Made by a program: the position numbers and the translations under genes. The notes below the pieces were generated by a model. The model was not told the DNA's origin. It searched no databases and saw only the letters and a list, made by a program, of their open reading frames with translations. Shown in pieces: positions 1-5,586 of a DNA stretch of 13,464 nt (the stretch's first letter is position 1; every line of letters begins with the position of its first letter). Source of the DNA: Methanomicrobiales archaeon (GTDB lineage Archaea > Halobacteriota > Syntropharchaeia > Alkanophagales > Methanospirareceae); assembly GCA_003160755.1 (NCBI GenBank), contig QEXZ01000031.1, positions 1 to 13,464 on the forward strand, given 5' to 3'.

Positions 1-695
1 ATTACATCTACAATCTTGGACTTGATATGAGGTGGCAGAATATTTTTGAACATTATTTTCGCATTACCGGAACCTGCAATAACAATTTTTACTATGTCCT
101 CATTCAAAAACAATTTTTCCATGTCCTCTACGACATCCTTGAGGAAATGATTAATCGCACCCTTTCTTAGTCTCTGAAAACGTGCCTGAGACATCCCACC
201 TTTTTTATGCTTGTTTATAATATCTTTTGCTTTTTTCTTCTTGTACCCAACTTTGCCTGATGAAACGACATATATTTTTGCTCTCTGGCTATCCAGAAGA
301 ACAAGACCGAATGCTTCATATTCATCCACCAATCTTGCAAGAGGTCTGATATATGGTGACGTGTCCACAACTAGCAGGTTTTCAACGGGCATCGCTAATT
401 TGTATACTCTAAAAAAGTCATGAATATTTGATGCAAACATAGCAAGTCCTTGCTGCCCTTTTTCTCTGCCGCCTTTATTCAAATGTTCCTCTATTATTTG
501 CATTGTCTTATCAAAATTATCTGACAATTCCTTATCTTCTTTCAAAACGGATTTGCAGGTGGTTTTTCTTCTTACAACGAATTTATTGTCCAGGCCATCC
601 ATATCCAGATAAAGGCTGATAAACGAATCCCGGTTTTCGGAATCATAAACCTCTGAAAGTTCCTTGACGTCCGTGCTTTTCAGGTCTGTGAGCAT
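1..695 (-). CDS. eRF1-fold Vms1/baeRF-type release-factor-like protein (C-terminus cut by window edge)
   Basis: The first 231 residues are visible and the frame is open to the window edge. The segment GLAMFAS (res 83-89), the block around residues 108-136 (LLVVDTSP, then AFGLVLLD) and the loop GGMSQARFQRLR (res 166-177) follow the layout of domain 2 of eRF1/aRF1, where the catalytic loop reads GGQSxxRFxR. The N-terminal part is only about 80 residues, and I see neither NIKS nor YxCxxxF stop-decoding motifs. It is therefore not the housekeeping aRF1 but fits the Vms1/ANKZF1-like or bacterial-archaeal eRF1 (baeRF) group, known or proposed to release peptidyl-tRNA from stalled ribosomes or large subunits. 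The catalytic Gln is replaced by Met168, although a Gln follows two residues later (GGMSQ). It lies downstream of the recycling ATPase RLI in the same direction. ATG at 695 is the first Met, with no clear Shine-Dalgarno site, perhaps because the mRNA is leaderless. Family assignment is firm; function is inferred. Confidence 0.85.
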   Translation of the reverse strand, partial: MLTDLKSTDVKELSEVYDSENRDSFISLYLDMDGLDNKFVVRRKTTCKSVLKEDKELSDNFDKTMQIIEEHLNKGGREKGQQGLAMFASNIHDFFRVYKLAMPVENLLVVDTSPYIRPLARLVDEYEAFGLVLLDSQRAKIYVVSSGKVGYKKKKAKDIINKHKKGGMSQARFQRLRKGAINHFLKDVVEDMEKLFLNEDIVKIVIAGSGNAKIMFKNILPPHIKSKIVDV

Positions 696-717
696 AGTTC
701 AATAAGAGGCTTTTGAG

Positions 718-733
718 TATTTATTATATTATT
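718..733 (-). promoter_or_regulatory. candidate TATA element for the eRF1-like gene
   Basis: On the minus strand this reads as an AT-only run, AATAATATAATAAATA, centred about 29 nt upstream of the ATG at 695. Archaeal TATA boxes lie about 25-30 nt upstream of the transcription start, so initiation would fall at or next to the ATG and give a leaderless transcript. That matches the lack of a Shine-Dalgarno site. No BRE was clearly recognised, so this is a spacing-based suggestion. Confidence 0.35.
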
Positions 734-775
734 GGCACTGTCGAATTTTCTAGTGAAATCTCTATATCCTTGAAT

Positions 776-898
776 TTTACCGCAGAGCACGCGGAGAGCG
801 CTAAGATGACATTGAAGGTGTGAGTTGTGAGTAGCCCTAAAACCTAAAACCTCACACCTATACTGTCCCTCTGTGTTCTCTGCGGGCTCCGCGGTAAA
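776..898. repeat. imperfect inverted-repeat element, MITE-like or dispersed spacer repeat
   Basis: The left arm (776-805, starting TTTACCGCAGAGCACGCGGA) and the reverse complement of the right arm (869-898, starting TTTACCGCGGAGCCCGCAGA) match over about 30 nt with a handful of mismatches. Nested inside is a perfect 9-nt inverted repeat, AGGTGTGAG at 816-824 and CTCACACCT at 851-859. The whole unit of about 123 nt nearly fills the space between RLI and the eRF1-like gene and holds no convincing gene. GCAGAG/CTCTGCGG-type arms resemble spacer repeats I know from other prokaryotic genomes, but I cannot confirm copies elsewhere in this genome. It could be a non-autonomous element, or could fold in RNA downstream of RLI. 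Confidence 0.6.
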
Positions 899-910
899 CA
901 AGAACACCAC

Positions 911-2731
911 TCACAGATAATAATACCGCCCCTTCTTCTTCTGTTCCCTGTCTTTTGCCGACCCTATCTTATTTATCCGTGGTCGACGCGTGCTTTCATC
1001 ACGCCTGAACGTTAAACCCAAATCGTGCAAAAATAAATTCATTCCTTCTTGCATCCCGAAACACCCTTTTATCTCTCCTCGTACGCCCGGCTCACCGTCG
1101 AAAACCATTAACCTATCGCTTAACAAATCTATCAAATATATGTCATGGTCTACAATCAAGCCCGATGCACCTCGTCGCTCCATATACCGCCTTAACGTTT
1201 TTATCAACCGTGCCTTCTGCTCCACATCGAGATGCGCTGACGGCTCGTCCAGCATATACAATGATGCATCCTGACAAAGACACGCAGCTATTGCAACATT
1301 TTGCAATTCACCGCCACTGAGTTCTTTCAGGTTCTTTTCCTCTAAGTCCGAAATCCCCAATGGGTCTATCACGTCAATGATGTCCGCTTCGCTTAATTCC
1401 CCTTTTACCGAACGAATAAAATCCTTCACTCGTATATCCTGCTCGCCACTCTGTAAAGACTTTATATATTGCGGCTTGTAAGAGACGTTAATATCAAATG
1501 ATTGTGCGGCTTCTTTTCCCGCTGTCGGCTCTGGTTCTGTTTCACCTGCTAATACGCTCACAAACGTGCTTTTACCAATGGCGTTCCTTCCTACTATGCC
1601 CAATACTTCCCCTTTCCCTATACTGCCCGGCTTCGCATTCAATACAAAACCATCGTCACCGTATCTCTTCTCAAACCCGTCATATTCGACGAAAACATGC
1701 CTTACCTCTTGTTGCCCCCTCGGTGGATGCACATCGAATTCTATTGGCTTATCTCGTATTCGCACGTTTTCTGCATGCAAGAAACCACTTAAATATTCGT
1801 TTATCCCTCGGTTCGTGCTCTTTGGCATTGTTACAACACCATACTTGCCGGGTTCACCATAGATGAGATGCACATAATCCGCAAGCATGTCGAGGATAGC
1901 GAGGTCGTGTTCCACCACAACTACTGCCTTATCTTTCAAAACTTCTTTCATTCCTCTCGCTACTCTCGCTCTCTGATAAATGTCCAGATAGGGTGTTATT
2001 TCGTCAAAGAAGTAGAAATCTGCATCTTTTATCATTGTTGCTATGACGGCAACCCGCTGCAATTCGCCGCCGCTCAGCTCCTTTATGTTCCTCCCCCGCG
2101 CTTCTTCGAGTTCAAAATCCTTCACAAGCCGTTTCGCTACTCCACGTTCGTCGGTAATATCCAGCAACTCCTGAACTTTACCATCAAAGTATTCAGGAAT
2201 TGTATCTATATACTGCGGCTTATAAGCCACCTTAATATTCCCTTTCGCCAGCTTATCGAAGTAATTCTGCAACTCCGACCCCGCATACCGCTTTTTTATC
2301 TTATCCCAACTCGGCTTTTCTTCTTTTTCTTCTTCTGCCTCAAAGTTTACTTTGCCAAGGTTTGGAACCTGCAATCCCGATAATATTTTTATTGCCGTGC
2401 TCTTTCCTATCCCGTTCTCTCCTATCGTTCCCGTTATCTTACCCGCCTTTGGAATCGGCATTCCATAAAGGACGAACCCGTTTTCACCATATCTGTGCGT
2501 CTCCTTACCTTTCAACTCCTCTGGCAACCCGATTATGGAAATAGCATTGAAGGGGCATTTTTTTATGCATATTCCACAGCCCTCGCATAAATCCTCTGAT
2601 ATTACTGGCTTGCCATGTTCACCCACAACTATCGTTTCCACTCCTGTGCGTACCATTGGGCAGTATTTTATGCATTCATACTCGCATTTCCTCGGTTGGC
2701 ACTTATCATGCTCCAATATCGCTATCCGCAT
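911..2731 (-). CDS. abcE1: ABCE1/RLI ribosome-recycling ATPase (Fe-S ABC protein)
   Basis: 606 residues, the usual length of archaeal RLI. The N-terminal ferredoxin-like domain has all eight cluster ligands, C11, C16, C20, C24 and C49, C52, C55, C59, for two [4Fe-4S] clusters. Nucleotide-binding domain 1 has Walker A GENGIGKST (104-112), signature LSGGELQR (219-226), Walker B ending D243-E244 and switch His275. Domain 2 has GRNAIGKST (381-389), LSGGELQ (471-477), D495-E496 in DEPSAHLD, and His529. The lysine/arginine-rich C-terminal tail with a Tyr cluster is also typical. In archaea and eukaryotes this soluble cytoplasmic ATPase splits post-termination ribosomes with eRF1/aRF1 or Pelota. Its ATG lies inside the 3' end of purE (10-nt overlap), suggesting translational coupling. 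Downstream in the same direction lies an eRF1-fold protein, a plausible functional partner. No Shine-Dalgarno site is evident. Nothing appears broken. Confidence 0.97.
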   Translation of the reverse strand: MRIAILEHDKCQPRKCEYECIKYCPMVRTGVETIVVGEHGKPVISEDLCEGCGICIKKCPFNAISIIGLPEELKGKETHRYGENGFVLYGMPIPKAGKITGTIGENGIGKSTAIKILSGLQVPNLGKVNFEAEEEKEEKPSWDKIKKRYAGSELQNYFDKLAKGNIKVAYKPQYIDTIPEYFDGKVQELLDITDERGVAKRLVKDFELEEARGRNIKELSGGELQRVAVIATMIKDADFYFFDEITPYLDIYQRARVARGMKEVLKDKAVVVVEHDLAILDMLADYVHLIYGEPGKYGVVTMPKSTNRGINEYLSGFLHAENVRIRDKPIEFDVHPPRGQQEVRHVFVEYDGFEKRYGDDGFVLNAKPGSIGKGEVLGIVGRNAIGKSTFVSVLAGETEPEPTAGKEAAQSFDINVSYKPQYIKSLQSGEQDIRVKDFIRSVKGELSEADIIDVIDPLGISDLEEKNLKELSGGELQNVAIAACLCQDASLYMLDEPSAHLDVEQKARLIKTLRRYMERRGASGLIVDHDIYLIDLLSDRLMVFDGEPGVRGEIKGCFGMQEGMNLFLHDLGLTFRRDESTRRPRINKIGSAKDREQKKKGRYYYL

Positions 2732-3126
2732 TTCATTGTAAGTTCTAAAATTCGTAAAGCAAGCAAAGCAGCATTTTCGCCGCTGTCTATGCCTACTACC
2801 GCTACAGGAACACCCGGTGGCATCTGCACCATGGAAAGCAGAGCATCCATGCCGAACAACTTCCCACTCACGGGAACACCAATCACGGGCTTTTTCGTTT
2901 TTGACGCTATTACCCCCGGCAATGCCGCCGATAACCCTGCAATTGCTATTATCACTTCCACCTCTTCTTCGCTTTCTTTTAAATATCTATCCAGCTCATC
3001 GGGATTCCTGTGTGCAGAAATCACCTTCACGTCATAAGAAATCTTATGTTCATCCAGCACCTTTACCACTTTGTCCGCTATCGCCCTATCGCTCTCCGAG
3101 CCCAGAATCACCGCTATTTTATCCAT
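2722..3126 (-). CDS. purE: N5-carboxyaminoimidazole ribonucleotide mutase (PurE)
   Basis: 134 residues, a compact single-domain class I-type PurE. It catalyses formation of CAIR in de novo purine synthesis in the cytoplasm. Family signatures in order: ILGSESDR (res 8-15), SAHRNP with the catalytic-type His near residue 40, the loop AGLSAALPG (about 63-71), then GVPV and MVQMPPGVPV. In the bacterial and Methanocaldococcus sequences I recall, the loop reads AHLPG; here the His is Ala. I believe related archaea share this, so I do not call it inactive. A GGAGGT at 3147-3152 lies about 20 nt upstream of the ATG, too far for a usual Shine-Dalgarno site, with an AT-rich TATA-like stretch between. 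The start is fixed by homology at MDKIAVILG. It shares its last bases with the start of RLI. No purK or other pur gene is in the window. Confidence 0.95.
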   Translation of the reverse strand: MDKIAVILGSESDRAIADKVVKVLDEHKISYDVKVISAHRNPDELDRYLKESEEEVEVIIAIAGLSAALPGVIASKTKKPVIGVPVSGKLFGMDALLSMVQMPPGVPVAVVGIDSGENAALLALRILELTMKCG

Positions 3127-3160
3127 TTTTTTGTATATAAAATATAACCTCCTTCTATTT

Positions 3161-3258
3161 GAGACACTGATTTACACTGATTTACACAGATTTTTTCTTT
3201 CTTTTGTTGGACCGGTCTAACGACATTGCTCTTTTTATCGGTGTTAATCTGTGTCTAT
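3161..3258. repeat. spacer repeat: 10-nt tandem units in an inverted arrangement
   Basis: The left arm (3161-3193) contains near-identical 10-nt units of the form ACACTGATTT, ACACTGATTT, ACACAGATTT. The right arm (3238-3258) is the related inverse, with GGTGTTAATCTGTGTC. Reverse-complemented, both arms carry the AATCTGTGT/AATCAGTGT word that also occurs at the proC end near 4317-4347. The element fills most of the spacer between the COG1395 regulator and purE. AATCTGTGTTAATCTGTG-like words recur in spacers of many environmental genomes, but no copy number can be given here. It may influence RNA structure ahead of purE. Confidence 0.55.
3206..3221. promoter_or_regulatory. 16-nt near-palindrome, possible operator or hairpin tip
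   Basis: GTTGGACCGGTCTAAC is palindromic at 14 of 16 positions, with a perfect 8-nt core GACCGGTC. It sits about 80 nt upstream of purE and between the two inverted repeat arms. It could be a binding site for a dimeric regulator, such as the HTH protein encoded immediately upstream, or simply the centre of the repeat element. A second copy elsewhere would be needed to decide. Confidence 0.3.
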
Positions 3259-3280
3259 AATTTTTTTTCCTGTGTTTTTC

Positions 3281-4273
3281 TTACCCTTTTTCCCGCTCCT
3301 CCATCATACAGGTGAACTCTTCAGGGTCTCGTATCTTTTTCAACTCCTCTTTCCTTATCAAAACCGTATTATCTACTTGCACTCGTTTGACGTTACCATT
3401 CACCACGAGCACCGATTTCGTTCGCGTAACCCGCGACAAACTGCTTATTATTCTCGCTCTTTTTATCATTCGCCCGGTGTATTTGCTTATACCCGTGAGA
3501 ATTTTCATCCTTTCGCTTTCCTCTCTACTCACCCGTTGCGATTGTGGAAGCGAAACGGCATTAAAAGGTGCATACGCAGTTCTGAATATCTCAAATCCTA
3601 TCTCTTCCATTACACCTAAAATATCCTTCTCTAAACCCGAAGCCACTTCTTCTACTCGCGCTCCCGGGATATCCTGCGCCTGCCGTGGCAAATGGTTTTC
3701 AAATTCGGATTTTAAAAACTCCAGAATTTCTATTAATTTCGTATCTAATATTTCCTCCAGTTTTAGTGCAATGTCTATTGTCGTACTCGTCCCGCCTTCC
3801 TCATATTTGCTGACACTCCTCCTTGAAACACCTAATTCCGCGGCAACGTCGCCTAAGGAAAGTTCCTTCCGCTCTCTTGCCCACTTCATCTCTTCTCCGT
3901 CTATATTAACATACAAGCCACCCGTGGCAGAATAGACGTAGGGGGACACGCCTTCGACAAAATAATCGTATAGCGTATGAGCGTTTAGAGCAGGAATGCC
4001 GTATCGGTGATATACAACGTCATCCTCTAAAAATGAAGTACCTCTTTTCTCGCCTATTACAACGGGAGAGGCAAGCAAGCAAAATGCAGCACGTTTTATA
4101 CTTCTTGCTACGTCCTCGTTAATGCCATCTATGTTATGCAATATCTTTGCTAACAGGGTTATTTCCTCTCGCCTCGCTGCTAAATCAAAACCTCGGGCTT
4201 CACATCTGCTCGATACGATAAAACCCGCTTCCTGCAATGTTTCCATCACCCGAGCAATCAAATCTTTCTTCAT
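3281..4273 (-). CDS. archaeal HTH-type transcriptional regulator (COG1395-like)
   Basis: 330 residues. A Cro/C1-type helix-turn-helix lies at about 127-180 (core RKELSLGDVAAELGVSRRSV followed by SKYEEG), preceded by YVNIDGEEMKWAR. The N-terminal 110 residues (GFIVSSRCEARGFDLAARRE, then LLAKILHNIDG) and the C-terminal part (VMEEIGFEIFRTAYAPFNAV, then SVLVVNG) look like two diverged copies of an alpha/beta domain with a possible endonuclease-like fold around the HTH. The arrangement matches the archaeal family annotated as putative HTH-type transcriptional regulatory protein. Its targets are not known to me. It lies between proC and purE with repeat-bearing spacers on both sides, so it may be transcribed alone; an AATATTTAA word about 21 nt upstream of the ATG is a weak TATA candidate. 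DNA binding is likely; a nuclease activity should not be assumed. Confidence 0.85.
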   Translation of the reverse strand: MKKDLIARVMETLQEAGFIVSSRCEARGFDLAARREEITLLAKILHNIDGINEDVARSIKRAAFCLLASPVVIGEKRGTSFLEDDVVYHRYGIPALNAHTLYDYFVEGVSPYVYSATGGLYVNIDGEEMKWARERKELSLGDVAAELGVSRRSVSKYEEGGTSTTIDIALKLEEILDTKLIEILEFLKSEFENHLPRQAQDIPGARVEEVASGLEKDILGVMEEIGFEIFRTAYAPFNAVSLPQSQRVSREESERMKILTGISKYTGRMIKRARIISSLSRVTRTKSVLVVNGNVKRVQVDNTVLIRKEELKKIRDPEEFTCMMEEREKG

Positions 4274-4316
4274 TTTGCATTTAGTTATGTTAAATATTGT
4301 TGATTGTTATTGTCTG

Positions 4317-4347
4317 TCTGTGTTAATCTGCGTTAATCTGTGTCAAC
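4317..4347. repeat. short tandem repeat (about 10-nt period) overlapping the proC 3' end
   Basis: On the plus strand the units read TGTTAATCTG, CGTTAATCTG, then TGTCAAC, preceded by CTGTCTG. The same word, GTTAATCTGTGTC, occurs in the right arm of the repeat near 3241-3255 and, inverted and diverged, in its left arm. On the minus strand the repeat encodes the last residues of ProC (VDTD) and its TAA stop at 4333-4335. The rest of this spacer is AT-rich and holds nothing else recognisable. Confidence 0.6.
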
Positions 4348-5238
4348 AATTTGTTTTCTTGTTGAACCTTGCTTGGATATTTCCGTTGCACGTCGGGTAG
4401 CTTCTATTACTGCTTCCATCATCGCTGCTTTTACGTCTCTTGATTCCATTGTATATATTCCCCTTATTGTTGTCCCACCAGGAGAAGCGGTCATTGTAAC
4501 GATTTCAGATGGTTGGTTGCCCTCAAGAATCATTTTCGCTGCTCCAATCGCCGTCTGAGCAGCAATCGTCAATGATAATTCACGCGGCAGTCCTTCATAC
4601 ACACCGCCATCTGCCATCGCATCTATCACCGCAGCAACGAAAGCGATGCCACTGCCGCTTAGCCCTGTAATAACGTCCATGTCCCCCTCATTCACCGAGT
4701 GAACAGTACCAATAGCACTTAAAATCTCCTTTGCTATTTCTTCATCCGCTTCATCCGCATATTTCCCTTTACATATTGCACACACCGCCTCTCGTACACG
4801 TGCCCCTATATTCGGCATCACCCGAATCACCTTCATGCCTCTGGCTTTGGCTTCTCCGAGATATTCCTCTATCGCAGCGGTTGGCACGCCAGCGGCTACT
4901 GAAATCAAAATCTTGTCTTCGTTCATAAAAGGTGCAATCTCTTTTACTGCTACCGACACATCGTTTGGCTTAACTGCTAATATCGTCACTTCTGCGTTCT
5001 TCGCTACCTCCTCGTTAGTCTCGCATACCACAACTCTTGAATCTGTCCCCAGGTCAGCTTCAAAAAATCGGCGTTTCTCATTCTCCGCATCAGTTATAAA
5101 TATCTTACTCGTGGGCTCGGCAGTCAACAGTCCGCGAAGAATGGATGCCCCTATGTTACCCACACCGATAATGCCTATTTTCTCCCTTTTCCTCTTCGTC
5201 TTCCCCTTCTCCTTCCCTGTTGCCTTTTTCCCGTTCAT
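4333..5238 (-). CDS. proC: pyrroline-5-carboxylate reductase (ProC)
   Basis: 301 residues. NAD(P)H-dependent reduction of pyrroline-5-carboxylate to proline, the last step of proline synthesis. The Rossmann dinucleotide motif GVGNIG lies at 25-30, AVKPNDV marks the middle of the nucleotide domain, and the C-terminal dimerisation domain has the family signatures GLSGSGIAFVAAVIDAMADG and TASPGGTTIRGI. A Lys/Arg/Glu-rich 20-residue extension (starting MNGKKATGKEKGK) precedes the first beta strand; there is no alternative ATG, GTG or TTG between it and the Rossmann fold, so it is probably real. The last residues and the stop codon come from a spacer repeat, so the native C-terminus may have been replaced. 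The Sm-like gene ends 6 nt upstream, so the two are probably co-transcribed. Confidence 0.95.
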   Translation of the reverse strand: MNGKKATGKEKGKTKRKREKIGIIGVGNIGASILRGLLTAEPTSKIFITDAENEKRRFFEADLGTDSRVVVCETNEEVAKNAEVTILAVKPNDVSVAVKEIAPFMNEDKILISVAAGVPTAAIEEYLGEAKARGMKVIRVMPNIGARVREAVCAICKGKYADEADEEIAKEILSAIGTVHSVNEGDMDVITGLSGSGIAFVAAVIDAMADGGVYEGLPRELSLTIAAQTAIGAAKMILEGNQPSEIVTMTASPGGTTIRGIYTMESRDVKAAMMEAVIEATRRATEISKQGSTRKQIVDTD

Positions 5239-5244
5239 TCTACT

Positions 5245-5469
5245 CTACTCGTTCATTGGGTGTATAAGCACGACATTATTGCCACGGACCACCACAGAAC
5301 CAAGCAATCTACGCCTTTCTCCATTCTCCATCTCGTTTGCTCCACTCAGGTGCAAATTCAAGTAATCGTCCACCGATGTCAACACACCCTCCAGCACGCT
5401 CCGCTCACCTTTCATCTCCACATGCACCATTCTCCCCACCAAACTTTGCACTTTTTTATTTGGAAACAT
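5245..5469 (-). CDS. Sm-like archaeal protein (LSm/SmAP)
   Basis: 74 residues, the normal size of an archaeal Sm protein. The Sm1 motif GVLTSVDDYLNLHLSGA (res 28-44) and the Sm2 motif LGSVVVRGNNVVLI (56-69) are complete, including the Asp-x-x-x-Asn RNA-contact pattern and the RGN turn. Such proteins form heptameric rings that bind U-rich RNA. The ATG at 5469 is supported by GGGAG at 5478-5482, 8 nt upstream. It is the first gene of the leftward unit with proC, transcribed divergently from pyrC. Linkage of an Sm protein with proline synthesis has no obvious functional logic and probably reflects shared transcription. Confidence 0.93.
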   Translation of the reverse strand: MFPNKKVQSLVGRMVHVEMKGERSVLEGVLTSVDDYLNLHLSGANEMENGERRRLLGSVVVRGNNVVLIHPMNE

Positions 5470-5519
5470 GTCCCGGACTCCCTTTGCCCTATCTTTATAC
5501 TCCCTTATTTATTCATAGA

Positions 5520-5531
5520 TAATATATAAAG
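5520..5531. promoter_or_regulatory. shared, nearly symmetrical TATA core between divergent genes
   Basis: The core AATATATAAA (5521-5530) reads TTTATATATT on the opposite strand, so TATA-like sequence is presented in both directions. On the minus strand a start about 27 nt away (near 5500) would give a 30-nt leader before the Sm-like gene; on the plus strand a start near 5553 would precede pyrC by about 30 nt. Only position and composition support this. Confidence 0.4.
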
Positions 5532-5586
5532 TTTATTATTTCTTTGGTAAAGCCTTCTTAAAAGGTATTTGCATAAACTAAAAGAT

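Noticed and set aside
211..423. 70-codon plus-strand frame
   Set aside because: Antisense to the clear eRF1-fold coding region, with low-complexity Phe-rich translation.
680..910. 76-codon minus-strand frame between RLI and the eRF1-like gene
   Set aside because: It runs through both arms of the inverted repeat, overlaps the start of the eRF1-like gene and resembles no family; it is repeat sequence read as codons.
1498..2383. Plus-strand frames of 98-171 codons opposite RLI
   Set aside because: The minus strand encodes a complete ABCE1; these are shadows with no domain features.
3147..3152. GGAGGT as the purE ribosome site
   Set aside because: About 20 nt from the ATG and no alternative in-frame start closer to it; probably chance.
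3161..3258. CRISPR-like array
   Set aside because: Units are about 10 nt, directly adjacent, without 30-40-nt unique spacers; no cas genes nearby.
5569..5586. TTG start six codons upstream for dihydroorotase
   Set aside because: ATG 5587 matches the family N-terminus, and the TTG has only a poorly spaced AAGGT before it. Not fully excluded.
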